This document shows, piece by piece, positions 48,326 to 60,329 of a stretch of DNA of 64,000 nucleotides. Below the pieces are notes generated by a model that saw only the letters and a program-made list of their open reading frames with translations, was not told the DNA's origin and made no database searches. The translations under genes and the position numbers were made by a program. The stretch's first letter is position 1; every line of letters begins with the position of its first letter. This DNA comes from Annona cherimola (lineage: Eukaryota; Streptophyta; Magnoliopsida; Magnoliales; Annonaceae): positions 36,311,452-36,375,451 of the forward strand of contig CM059972.1 in the NCBI GenBank assembly GCA_030490835.1, read 5' to 3'.

Positions 48326-51300
48326 CCGCAATCCTAGAATAATACATAGATTTTTGTACTGATTTTTATGATAAATAAAATTCATCAAAATATGTTATAT
48401 TTGCAAATGTGTGTACTAGAGGTTAAAATAATGCAATTAAGAATTTAACCCACTTGAATAGTGCACGTAAATAGTACACTGAATAGTTAACGCGAATAGT
48501 AACCGAGGATTAAGACACGTGATTAAGAGTTAATCACTTGGATTAACCTAATCACAAAAAGACAAAATAAGAATTTAATTACTGCAAGACAAAATAACAT
48601 TACTTTTTATTATTTTAATACAAATTTGGATTTTAGTGGAAAAATAAAAAAAATTCATAATTTGCAATCCGGGCGTCGGAATTCGATGAAATTTTTTATG
48701 GATGGTTAAAAATTCATGATGCACATGATGAATAGGTTAAGATGTGATGAAAATAACAAATCAAGGGTCAAGATGGAACGTCAAGAGGAGATAAAAAAAA
48801 AGTAGCCAACTTTTAATGAATTCTACTTTTGACTTTTTAATAAAATAAATAATAAAAAAATAAAAAAATTAAATGAAAAGCAGCTGCAATGCAGGGATGT
48901 GCAGGGGCTGTTGACTTTTGGGGCCATATCTAATGGCCACAAATTAATCTTATCATATATCAACGGTTGAGATTAATTTGCTTAAAAATAATTAATTTTA
49001 ATAAATTAAAAATCTAAGAAAAATAGGGCTGCCATAGGGGCGCTGGAGAAAGCCTAGGGTGGCTGGAAAAAGCTCCATGTATTTTCAGAAATGATAAAAA
49101 ATACATTTTTATAATTAAATACCTCAAGCTAGGGGGTAAAATCCAATTTGATGAAAAATCAAAAACTATAAATAGGGGGCAAGGTGAGAACGACCAAAGG
49201 CACTCCAAGCTTGAAAAATTCAAGCATTCCCACCCTCAAACACTTTTTCAGCCTTTAGAGAAAGAAGGAAAAAGTTTGAGAGAAAAAGTGTAAGAAAAAG
49301 AGGTGTATCTCCACTTCGGGTAAGTGATTTCTACCCAAAAATTTTCGGATGTTAATTAGGGTAAAAACATGCTAAGATAATGCCTAAGCATGAGAAAATA
49401 AGTATAGATGTAATGCTTAATCAGAATTATGTCAAAATATAAAAAATTTGGAGCAAAGATGGAGCATTCGGGAAGATAGCATATGATATGTGAAAATAAT
49501 GCCCCAAAATTTATAAACAATGATTTGGGATGTATTAATATTATAAATATGATGTTGTAATGATGATAGATTAATTTCATGATTTTTGGAATTAAGGGTT
49601 ATGCTTAAATGAATTTATGTTGATTTTTAGTATATGGAGAAAGTGATTTATTTAGCAAAATAAATGATGATAAATTCAAAATGTATGAAATTTTCCATGA
49701 TATACTGGCATAAGCTATGTCACGGTATTTTTTATTTTTGGAAAAAAATGTCAATTTTTGGAACCCATGAACAGTAACCACGTCTCTATGAACAGTAACC
49801 TCGGGTGAACAGTGATTGCTACAGTAATTGCTACAGTATAGTGTGATTTTGGAGAAACTTTGATATTAATATTTAAATTTAAGGATGGAATTTTCAAGGA
49901 TTTATGGATAAAAATTCATATAAGGAAATGATGATCAAGTATTTTTCAGGATAACCTCTATAAAAAATTATGGTGGAAAATAAGGTCATAAATGACTATA
50001 ACATATGTATGATAAAGTATGTATATCCTTTTCACTTGTATAGGAAAAGGAAAGGAAAAGATAAAGGAGTCAGATTAATGCAAAGCAAAGATAAGCAAGC
50101 AAACTTTTTGAAAATAATTTTTATATATTTTATATTGCAACCATGGAATATGTCGGAATTGCTTTATTATAAGCAAATCTATATGGAAGTAAGGAGAAAT
50201 GTTGATATATGTGGGAATTGCTTTATCAAAAGCAAATCCTTATGAAAATGAGGAGAAAGGTGGAAATGGTTGCATTATAATGGAAAAGAAAAAATTTTGA
50301 TTTCCAAATAATATTTGGTTTTATCAAATGAATTTAAAATGATTTATTAAAATGTTTTTAAATGGATTTAAGGAAGGCCAACCAATAATCGATTTAAATG
50401 AAAATTTTTAAGGTAATGACGAAAGGATCATGCAAGCTTACCTTTATATAGAAGTAACTCATGTGTCATGTGGACAAAGAATATGATACTATATAAAGAA
50501 AATGAATTATGCATTGGTATATCCTTTATTCATGAAAAATCCAGAAATGGGAAGAAAAGCATTTGCAAAATCTTTTGTCTTTAGATATTAAAATGTTTTC
50601 GAAATTGTTTTACCGCTCAAAATTTATTTAAAAATATTTTAGCAAAATTTTGAAATTACTATTTCTCAAATATTTCCTTCAAATATTTTAAATGATTTAT
50701 AAATGTGTTATTTAAATATTTTCAAAATTATTTAAGGTTGGTCATCCATACAAAATATTTTTATTAACTTGTTAACTTAGGTCGTGCCAAGTTTTCAAGT
50801 TAGAAAAGGGAATACAGGCCGAGGTCTGTACTATTTTGAAATCACATGCTAGCATCAAGTTTTGAAAAGAAAAAGTCACAGACTAGGGTCTGTGGAGTTT
50901 TATAAAAAGCATGTTAGCAAAAGAATGTGGAGAAAGGAATGTGCACATGAGTTAAGTACTAGGTCTACTGTAGAGGATATGCAGACCGGACACGGTTGCA
51001 AGATGGGCCCCCTCTACATAGGCCAAGTCGCTTCAAAAGGCAAAATGCCGGCGGCGTCCTCCCTGAAATGAGAGATGAACACGGATAACTGCCTGGCTCG
51101 CGAGTTATCAATAGAGATGGTTTCTCTCCTAAGGAGGAAAGGGTGATCACTTGGTAACTGTCACCTACCAGACGGACAGAAAAGTTATGCATGATGCATA
51201 TGCTTGTTTTAAAAAGGTTTTATGAAAAATGTTTTAAGGACATGAGAATGTCCTTGGAGAAAGGAAGTTTTATGAAAAATATATTTATATTCATGAAAAA

Positions 51301-51826
51301 GAGGTTTACATGCTAAGTTTGCAAGCATATGTTTTATGAAAGGTTTTATGAAAAGTTTTCCACTGGTTGATAGTAGATCACTTGATAAGTGTCTACTATT
51401 GATCGGGAGAAATGCATTTAAATGGAAAAATGCTTGCTTACTGAGTTTCGACTCACGTTTTTCTTTTCAAACCGTAGACAGGTACAACATAGGCCAAGAA
51501 GGAAAGGAAAAAGAAGGTATGAAGAAAATTTTATGATATGTTGATTTGTATATGGTATGACTGAATTATGTATGTATGAAATGATCAGGTTAAAATAACT
51601 TGTATTGTACAAAAACAAGTATGAATGTTATCAATGATAATTGAGATTTGATGATAAGTATGTGTCATTATGTGATGAAAGAAAAGAAAAAGAAAGAAAA
51701 AAATTATTGGACGAGATCGAATTAAGTATCCGTCGCATGATCAGGGCAACAATCCTGTTTCGCACTTACCAATCGACAAGATCTTGGAGTAAGGACAAAT
51801 GTGATGCCTCGGTTCGGGGCGCCACA
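48318..51826 (+). repeat. Tk5 5' LTR, 3509 bp, distinct subfamily
   Basis: TGTGAAACCCGCAATCC ... CGGGGCGCCACA. The right half shares the Tk blocks (GC-rich block near 51000-51060, acgttttt block near 51450, gatcagggcaac near 51740). The left kilobase differs from the other copies and carries several GAATAGT/GAACAGTAACC motifs (48460-48500 and 49770-49840). Only one or two GGACAT units remain. No gene is supported. Confidence 0.88.
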
Positions 51827-51831
51827 AAAGT

Positions 51832-51843
51832 TGGTATCAGAGC
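51832..51843 (+). other. Tk5 primer-binding site (initiator-Met tRNA)
   Basis: TGGTATCAGAGC lies five bases after the LTR end and is intact. Confidence 0.92.
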
Positions 51844-52168
51844 AAGGGTTGGTAATGGCATGGAAAGAAAAGATTTGATATTATAGAGTTGATATCAAAA
51901 TTAGGATTGGTAAATAAAAGTGGAAAGAAGAAAAGTAAAGATGACTTGGTTGGTCTAGAACTAACTAAGTAGAATATATGTGGTAAGAAAAGGGTAGAGG
52001 AAGATAACAAAAGTCTCTTTTGACTTTTGAAATGATACATGAATATAAGTTGCTTTAAGTACAAGTGCAAATATTTTACACTTGTATAATAAGTATGTAT
52101 GATTAGTGAATTATATGATTAATTATGCTATGAATTATTGATGATATGATTTTTGAATATATAGAAAG
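51844..52168 (+). other. Tk5 leader
   Basis: A/T- and ATGA-rich sequence between PBS and gag ATG. No supported ORF. Confidence 0.7.
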
Positions 52169-52977
52169 ATGTCTATCACCAGAGCAGGAGCTAGGATGAA
52201 CAAAGGAAAAGCAGTCGCAAATAATGAAGTTGTAAGTCAACAAGAAAAAGGAGAGACCAGAAATAGGTCTAAGCGACCAGGGCAGGAGGAGCAAACAGAA
52301 CAAAGAACTCGTCACCGACGAGAAGAGGTTAGTTCTAAACCCCGTATAGAAAGAGGAGCTAACCAAGAAAAATAAATAGAGAAAATAGTAGTTGCAGCTA
52401 TTGAGAAAGCAATACAGCAATGGACAACACAAGCCATGGGCATGATCCAAGGATTATGGGAGGAACATCAACGTGCCCAACTAAGAAACAAGGATAGGGA
52501 AAGAATCGGCCCATTGGTCAATCCTACCCTTATAATAGGAATTGAAGATAGCCTATTAGAAGCTGATAGAAGGGCTATCAGTGCTTTCTTAGCACAGCAC
52601 CCTCCTAAGTTTGCAGGCGAACCGGACCCTATAAAAGCTGAGCAATGGATGATTGAGATTAATAAGTTATTTAGAATCTCCCCATGCAATGATCAACAGA
52701 AGTTATTGTGCGCCACCCACTTATTGGTTGGGGACGCCTATGAATGGTGCGAGACTCTACTAGTTACTATGCCACACCCAGAAGAGGTGACGTAGCAAAA
52801 ATTTTTGGAAGAATTTAATAAGGAGTACCTTCCAGCAGGTCTCCGAAGTCAAAAGGTGATTGAGTTCGAATAATTATGTCAAGGCGAGATGACTGTTACG
52901 GAATATGCTACAAAATTTAATGCTCTGGTAAGATTTGTTCCATGGATAGCAAATGTGCCTGAAAATAAGGCACAAAG
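52169..52977 (+). pseudogene. gag: Tk5 gag, N-terminal part, split by CopB
   Basis: It begins MSITRAGARMNKGKAVANNE. The gag core (AQHPPKFAGEPDPIKAEQWM ... FVPWIANVPENKAQS) parallels Tk1. The frame is constant from 52169 to 52977 with stops at 52373 (TAA), 52796 region (TAG where Tk1 has Trp) and about 52870 (TAA). CopB inserts at 52978; the knuckles and pol must lie beyond the right window edge if they survive. Confidence 0.9.
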
Positions 52978-53881
52978 TGTTGGAAACAATGTTCAAAACA
53001 AAACAAATTGACCAAAGCATAAGTTTTGATGATTAAACAAAGACTAATTTGAGTATATAAAGTGTACTAATGAGTTTGCCAAGTGTTTAAGGAAAGCAAA
53101 GAAGTCAAGTCGATTACCAAGTCGACTTGGACTTCGACTTGGGGTGAAGTCGATACCTAAGTCGACTTCACAAGCGACTTCAAATGGCAAAAGGTGGATA
53201 GCATTGAAAATAGAAAACAAGCAAGTGAAATCCCAGGCGAAGTCGACTCCACGTGCGACTTGGGAATCCAAGTCTCAGACGAAGTCGACTCCAGCATCGA
53301 CTTCAAACGTCAAAAAGTGTCCAGAGTTGAAAATGTGGAAACGGACATGGCGAAGTCGCAGGCGAAGTCGACTCCAGGTGCGACTTGGGCGAAGTCGCAG
53401 ACAAGGTCGACTCCAACTTCGACTTGATCAGTTCAGACGTGAAGATTGAAGTTTCAAGCTTATTCCAAGGATCCATTTAGACTTTATCAAATCCAAATAA
53501 GATGCAAAGTCCATTCTCAAAAAGCAACTAAAGTTTCTTGAAGATCAAAGCTAAGATTCATATTCAAAGTTCAAATCAAGTCTATCAAGTCCAACGCTAA
53601 TCTTCAAGCTTATTCCAAATGAAGCAATACCCAAGTCATGAAGACCAATTTTACAAAGTTCAAGCCAATTCAAGAAGATCAAGGCGATTTTGCAAAAGAC
53701 AACGCCAAGTCGCAACCCAAGTCGACTCCAGGATCGACTTGAGTTGAAGTCTGAAAGCCAAGTCGACCCAAGACTCGGACTTGAAAATCTGAAGAACTGG
53801 AGTCGCAAACGAGGTCGACTCCAGGTGCGACTTGGAAGCCAAGTCGCAGGCCAAGTCGACTCCATCTTCGACTTGGAAAAT

Positions 53882-53903
53882 AACGTTCGAATTTTCGAAC
53901 GTT
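53882..53903 (+). promoter_or_regulatory. 22-bp palindrome upstream of CopB TATA box
   Basis: Arms AACGTTCGAA and TTCGAACGTT with a TT spacer are exact reverse complements, centred about 65 bp upstream of TATATAAG. An identical copy is in the 3' LTR (63500-63521). CopA keeps a related but imperfect block. A protein-binding site is inferred. Confidence 0.6.
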
Positions 53904-53958
53904 GGAGTTCATTTATTGCGCACCAACCACCTCTACAACGTTCAAATCCTTCTCTTTC

Positions 53959-53966
53959 TATATAAG
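53959..53966 (+). promoter_or_regulatory. CopB 5' LTR TATA box
   Basis: TATATAAG after a CTTTC run, conserved at the same place in the 3' LTR (63577-63584). It is the expected core promoter of the genomic transcript. Confidence 0.65.
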
Positions 53967-54692
53967 GACCCTCAAATGAACGTGAATATACACAAGAACA
54001 TTACAAGACACTACTATATACTCTACAAGGTCCAAAGAGAAAAAAGAAGTGCTAGAGAGGAATCCTATTTGCTTTTCTCCATTTTTGAGTGGTCCATATA
54101 CATTCTAAGGAAGAAGAGAGCTTCAGGTTGCAAGCCGCTTCATCAAGAATCATCCAAGCTGCTTCTAAATTCTTCCTCGAGCTCAAACTTGTCTACACAT
54201 CATTGTAAAGTGTAGCTTTTCTTATTTCAAAGTCTTGTTGTATTAACCTTGATTTAGCTTGAGAGCTAAGATCAAGTGTATGCAAAGTAGTGTGTGATTG
54301 GAGTGGAACTCATCACCTACTTGTGCAGTGAGTTGCTTATGCCCCCTAGAGCTGGAATCTAGAAGAGAGCATAGGCTCTAAGTTGTTTATGCCCCCTAGA
54401 GCTGGAATCTAGAAGAGAGCGGATACTCTAAGTGTATTCGAGGAATACATAGTGGAACCCAAGTCACAACGGAGTGTGAGCTTGGAAGAGTGGAGTAGGG
54501 AAGGTTTGCCCGAACCACTATAAATCTTGTCTTCCGCTTCCTTTTACTGCTTTATCTAAATTGCTCTCTATTTGCTTTAAAAAGGGGATTAATCTTTAAA
54601 GGGGTTAAGCTTTTAATTTACCAAAGAATTTTTTAAAGAACCCAATTCACCCCTCCCCTCTTGGGTTTAGCCATCAACTCAGGACCAACAAG

Positions 54693-54704
54693 TGGTATCA
54701 GAGC
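54693..54704 (+). other. CopB primer-binding site (initiator-Met tRNA)
   Basis: TGGTATCAGAGC, two bases after the LTR end; intact. Confidence 0.95.
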
Positions 54705-54738
54705 AGGTCTTTGAGTTTATCAAAGAGATCTTATTAAT

Positions 54739-56541
54739 ATGGCATCCCAATCTACTTCCGTTCCCGCATTTGCTGAAGGCCAATCCTTTACAAGGCCACC
54801 GTTGTTTGATGGGAACAATTTTGGATATTGGAAGCTTCGTATGAAGCAACTCATCATGGCTACCGACATGGATTCTTGGATTGCTATCCAAGATGGAGTA
54901 ATCTTGCCTACCGATGAAAGAGCTTCCAAATGGACCGATGAGGAAGTGAGAATTGTAAAGAGCAACGCCAAAGCTATGAACTCTTTATTTTGGGCTCTTA
55001 CTGCTTCTGAATATGATAGAGTATCCTCTTGCTTAACCGCCAAAGAGATATGGGATACGCTAAACTCTATCTATGAAGGAACTTCTCAAGTCCAAGGGAC
55101 GAGAAGAAATATTTTGATTTGAGAACTAGAAAATTTTAGAATGTTAGAAACAGAAAATATTTCTGAAATGTTTGCTAGATTCTCAAAAGTTACTAATGCT
55201 TTAAAAGGTCTTGGAATGGCTATATCTGAATCTGAACAGGTTATGAAGATTTTGAGAGCTCTACCCGAATCATGGACTCCAAAGATCACTGCGATAGAAG
55301 AAGCCAAGGACCTTAACACACTAAAGCTTGAAAACTTAATTAGCTTACTCATGTCACATGAGCTAATCAAGAGAAGAAATGAAGATCAACACAGGGGCAA
55401 AAGAGCAATTGCTTTGAAAGCCGCACAAGACACAGATGACTCCTCTTCTTCTCAAAATGACGACGAAATCGCCTTACTCACAAAACGTTTCAGAAAATTT
55501 GTAAGGAAAGGCAAAAATTTCAGAAGCTTCAAGGAAAGAACTCCCAGAGAGAAGAAGAAAGAATCAACCAAATGTTACCGATGCGGCGGTTCGGGACATA
55601 TGCAAGCTCAATGTCCAACTCCTGAAGAAAGCAAGGTAAAAGAACAAAGAAAGGATCGAGGGGACAATAAAATATTCCAAAGATACAAAGGAAGAGGCAT
55701 GTACGTGAATGACGAGGAATCTACAACAAGTAACTCCTCAACCGACGAAATCGAAGTGGAAGAATGTGCAAGAATTTGCTGCATGGCACAAATCGAACAA
55801 GAAGAACAAACTACCTCAACAAAATGCACAAGTAATGAAGAGGTAAGTTCCAAACTCTCCCATTCTAAATCAAGTTATTCTTCTTTTCAAGAATGCCTCA
55901 AATGTACTGAATTAGAAGAACTACAAACTGCATATGATTCATTATATGAAGAAATGAAGAAATTAGGAAGCAAGTTTACAATTAAGAAGAAACAATGTGA
56001 TGCAGTAATAATTGTAAATGGTAAACTTGCAGAGAAATTAGACAAAATGAAAGAAGAAAATGATATGCTGAAAAAGGAGAACGAATCACTAAATGAACCA
56101 TTAGCTAAGTTCTCTAATCCAGGAGAAAGTGTTAAAATGTTTCTGAATATGACCTCCCAAACACATAAAAAAGGTCTTGGATATCATACATTTGAGCAAG
56201 GAGAAAGTAGCAAATCAAATGTGCAAATACTTGAGAAATATCAAACTAAAACTGCATCTATATACAAGCCACAAAAGAAAAATTTTAAGTGGATTAAAAG
56301 ACCAACGATTGAACTATTGCATACTTGGAGGCCTACTCCAAGATTACCTATGGCTTGTAATTTCTGCAATAAACTGGGTCATAAAACTTACAAATGTAAT
56401 TTTAAGAAATTATATGACCATGGTGCAAAATTAGTTTGGGTTCCAAGGAACACAAGATTTGGGCTTTCCAAGTTAGAACAACAAAGATTGATTTATATTA
56501 CTAACCCAAATGGACCCATAAAATGGGTACCAAGGAGATAA
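54739..56541 (+). pseudogene. gag: CopB gag, one nonsense codon
   Basis: About 600 codons in one frame, from MASQSTSVPAF to KWVPRR-TAA. The order is: UBN2-type capsid domain (GYWKLRMKQ ... RRNILI ... LMSHELIKRRNED, residues ~30-215), CCHC knuckle CYRCGGSGHMQAQC (~280), acidic Ser-rich linker, a coiled coil (ECLKCTELEELQTAYDSLYE ... MLKKENESLNE, ~390-455), and a second CCHC CNFCNKLGHKTYKC (~540). A TGA at 55120-55122 stands where CopA has Gly. Otherwise it is open. The start is fixed by homology with CopA and CopC and lies 34 bases after the PBS. Product: capsid/nucleocapsid precursor of the virus-like particle. Confidence 0.95.
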
Positions 56542-56548
56542 GATTTAC

Positions 56549-59500
56549 TTGCTTATTTTTCAGACATGTTTTAAGGCAAAGGCAAATAATGAATGGTTCA
56601 TGGATAGCGGTTGCTCAAGGCATATGACTGGTGAAAGAAGCTTATTTCATAAACTTAAGCCTTGCAACGATGGAATAGTTGCCTTCGGCAATAATGAAAA
56701 AGGTAAAATTAAAGGTAAAGGAAATATACATAGTATTTCAAATACATGTATGGAAGATGTTTTGTTTGTTGAAGGACTCAAACACAATTTAATGAGCATT
56801 AGCCAATTGTGTGATAAAGGATATAAGGTTGTGTTTGAATCATCTATATGTAATGTATTTAATGGAGAACATATCATGTTTAGTGGTAAAAGACATGGAA
56901 ATGTATATTTGGTTTCACTTGATGAATTAAATGGTCAATGTCTAATGGTCATTGATAATGATCCATGGGTTTGGCATAAAAGGCTTGGACATATAAACAT
57001 GGGAAACATGAAAACTCTATGGAAAAAGAGTTTGGTAGAAGGATTACCAAAGTTGAAATATGACAAAGATAAGATTTGCAAGGCATGTCAATTATCAAAA
57101 CAACCCAAGATGCCTTTCTCTACCAAAAAGGAAATTTCCACCACTAGGCCACTTGAATTGCTATACATGGATCTATACGGGCCATCCGACATTTTAACCA
57201 TTGGTGGAAAGAAATATGTATTTGTCATAGTAGATGATTTTTCAAGATTTACATGGATAATTCTCTTAGCTAGCAAAGATGAAGCTTTCTCTATGTTTTC
57301 AACTTTTGTAAATTTGGTGCAAAATGAAAAACAAAGTACTATTGTGACCATAAGAAGCAATCATGGTGGCGAATTCGAAAACAAACGATTCATAGAATAT
57401 TGTAATGAAAACGGAATTCACCACACATTTTCTGCACCAAGAACTCCACAACAAAATGGAGTAGTTGAAAGGAAAAATAGAACTATACAAGAGATGGCTA
57501 GAACTATGCTAAATGAGAGCAATCTATCCAAGAAATTTTGGGGTGAAGCTGTAAGTACAGCTTGTCATGTATTGAACCGTGTTTCCATTCGAGCAATCTT
57601 GAAAAAGACCCCATATGAACTATGGAAAGGAAGAAAACCAAATATTTCTTATTTTCATGCTTTTGGATGTACATGTTATGTTTTGAACAATGGAAAAGCC
57701 AACTTGGGTAAATTAGACGCTAAAAGCGATGAGGCTATATTCCTTGGTTATTCATCAAATAGCAAAGCATATAGAGTATTCAATAAACGAAACCAAGTGG
57801 TAGAAGAATCCATACATGTTGTGTTTGATGAATTTAACCAAACTCCGAGAAAGGAAGATGAACTAAGTGATGCAGATGAGACAAAAGGCAAAGAACAACC
57901 AAAGGAACTCGAGCTCAAGCCAGAAAATCTCTTGGAGGAAGAGGTAAGTGAAGGTGATGATTCCTACAAACCTCCAACTGATTTAAAGTTCAAAAATGCC
58001 TATCCAATTGAGCAAGTTATTGGAAATATATATGAAGGAGTAAAAACTAGAAGATCAAAACAAAACGTTTATGGTCAATATGCTTTTGTATTGAAAATCG
58101 AACCAACTACCATCGAACAAGCTCTTAATGATGAAAGCTGGGTTATTGCAATGCAAGAAGAGCTAAATCAATTTGAAAGAAATGATGTATGACACTTAGT
58201 TTCTAGACCAAATGATCATACTATTATTGGTACCAAATGGATATTTAGAAACAAATTGGACGAAAGCGGACTTGTAATTAGAAACAAAGCTAGATTAGTA
58301 GCCAAAGGGTATTCCCAGGAAGAAGGAATTGATTTCGAAGAATCTTATGCACCCGTGGCTAGATTAGAAGCCATACGAATTTTATTAGCATTTGCTTCTC
58401 ATATGAATTTCAAATTATTTCAAATGGATGTAAAAAGTGCATTTTTGAATGGCTATTTGAATGAAGAAGTATATGTTGAACAACCCCCTGGTTTTGAAGA
58501 AAAGGATCAATCGAAATATGTTTATAAATTGACGAAAGCGTTATATGGATTAAAACAAACTCCAAGAGCTTGGTATGAAAGGCTGAATAAATTTTTGATT
58601 GATCATGAGTTTCAAAGAGGAAAAGTTGATACTACTTTGTTCATTAAATATAAAAATAAAAATATTTTAATTGTACAAATTTATGTAGATGATATAATAT
58701 TTGGTGCCACTGACGAAAATCTTTGTCAAGAATTTTCTAAGATTATGCAGAGCGAATTCGAAATGAGCATGATGGGAGAATTAAATTTCTTCCTTGGACT
58801 GCAAATCAAGCAACAAAATGAAGGGATATTTCTAAACCAGTCCAAGTATGTCAAAGAGATGCTCAAGAAATTTGGAATGCAAAATAGCAAAGGGGCAAAT
58901 ACTCCAATGAGCTCTACAATCAAGATCGACACAGATGAAAACGGTAAATGTATCGATCAAAAGCTTTATAGAAGCATGATAACATCTTTGCTATATTTAA
59001 CTGCTTCTAGACCTGATATTTTATTCAGTGTTTGTATGTGTTCTAGATTTCAAGCATGTCCTAAAGAATCACATCTACTTACTGTAAAAAGGATTTTTAA
59101 ATATTTGATAAAAACTACCAATCTTGGACTATGGTATCCAAAGGAGTCAACCTTTGATTTAATCGGCTATTCGGACGCAGATTTTTCCGGCTATAAAGTA
59201 GATAGAAAGAGCACTAGTGGAACTTGTCAGTTTCTTGGACATATGTTAGTTTCATGGTACTCAAGAAAACAAACAAGTGTTGCTCTATCTACTGCGGAAG
59301 CCGAATACATAGCCGCCGGTAGTTGTTGTGCCCAATTGCTTTGGATGAAACAGCAATTGAAAGATTATGGTATTGATTATTTTGATATTCCTATTAGATG
59401 TGATAATACAAGTGCAATTTGTCTGACTAAGAATCCTGTACTGCATTCAAGAACTAAGCATATTGATGTAAGACACCATTTCATTAGAGAACATGTTGAA

Positions 59501-59626
59501 AACCATGACATTTGTTTGGAATATGTGAAAACAGAAGACCAAATTGCTGATATCTTTACCAAACCACTAGCCAAGGAATCATTTTATAAAATTAGGAACG
59601 ATATGGGGATGATAGAGCTAAATTAG
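56549..59626 (+). pseudogene. pol: CopB pol, one nonsense codon and altered integrase Asp
   Basis: 1025 codons in a frame different from gag, beginning near the gag stop. Domains: protease DSGCSRHMTG (residues 19-28), integrase zinc region WHKRLGH ... CKACQ (142-181), integrase core with Asp208 (MDLYG) and Glu307 (VVERKN), RT with IYVDDIIFG near nt 58680, and RNase H with [15 protein letters not shown] and CDNTSA. The second integrase catalytic Asp is Asn (RSNHGGEF, codon 57359-57361); CopA keeps Asp. A TGA at 58190-58192 replaces an expected Trp between integrase and RT. It ends in TAG (59624-59626), after which the same frame stays open to 60316. How pol is expressed relative to gag (reinitiation or frameshift) is not visible. 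Confidence 0.95.
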
Positions 59627-59644
59627 GAAATATCAAACAAGAAA

Positions 59645-59850
59645 CTAAAATCTGAAAAGGTCAAGTCGATAGGTCAAGTCGACTCCATGAGAGCCAAGTC
59701 GACTCCGCCAAGTCGAGTTGGGAAAGTGAAGTCGACTCCGCTTCAACAGCGAAGTCGACTCCACAAGGGTCGAAGTCGACTCCGCCCCAAGGCGAAGTCG
59801 ACTCCGAGGGATCGAAGTCGACTTCGCCTAGGGCAAGTCGACTCCGTGCG
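59645..59850 (+). repeat. GTCGAC-centred repeat array between pol and third ORF
   Basis: Eight GTCGAC sites in under 200 bp, mostly as (A)AGTCGACTCCG. This is the same motif that is reiterated in the LTRs of CopA, CopB and CopC, here at higher density. The reading frame after the pol TAG passes through it without a stop. Confidence 0.85.
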
Positions 59851-59854
59851 CGCG

Positions 59855-60329
59855 ACCGTCCGTCTTCTCTCCCTCTCCCCTTTTCTTCTCCTCTCTCTTC
59901 TTCTTTCTCCATTTCCCGCCACTCTGTTTTCCTTTCCTCCTCTCCGGCGATTTCTCTCTCGCCGTTTCCGGCTTTCCTCACCGACAGCCCTCTCTCTCCG
60001 TCTCATTTTCTCTCTAATCCCAGCTCATCTCTCACAGTTCTCTCCCTCTCATTTTCCTCTCCGCTCCTCTTCATCTCCGGCACCTCCCTCTCAGATTCCG
60101 GTTCTCCCTGTCTCCGGCAAACTGCCGTTTCCGTTCCTCTTCATTTCCAGCAAGTCTCCTTCTTTCTTTTTCCCGAATCCTCTGCCTCCGGCGATTCTTC
60201 TTCCCTCTGGCAAAACCCTCCATCCGGCGTCTCTCTCTCTCTATCTCTCTCTCTCACAGCTCCTCTTCTCACTCACTGTCATTCCCTCTCAAATTCCCAA
60301 AGCTCTAAATTTCTAACTCCAAGCTCCAA
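59855..60329 (+). promoter_or_regulatory. CT-rich leader before third ORF (5'-UTR-like)
   Basis: About 450 bp of strongly pyrimidine-biased sequence on the plus strand with many CTCTCT, TTTCTC and CTCCGGC runs and a (CT)n stretch near 60228-60256. It ends a few bases before the ATG at 60330. Such leaders are common in plant genes and unlike the AT-rich remainder of the window. The open frame across it (to 60316) encodes low-complexity Ser/Leu/Pro sequence and is more likely a by-product than a protein. A promoter or captured gene leader is inferred. Confidence 0.5.

Larger units (their letters stand above)
52978..54690 (+). repeat. CopB 5' LTR, 1713 bp
   Basis: TGTTGGAAACAATG ... ACTCAGGACCAACA. 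It holds ten GTCGAC sites, mostly as AAGTCGACTCC or AAGTCGACTTG (53103-53420 and 53705-53880), a strong palindrome, and a TATA box. Its ORFs of 60-130 codons are translations of repeat DNA. Confidence 0.95.

Noticed and set aside
59687..60316. 209-codon ORF as an envelope with transmembrane helices
   Set aside because: Its Leu/Ser/Pro bias comes from CT-rich DNA that resembles a 5' UTR; the hydrophobic run is low-complexity and there is no supporting context.
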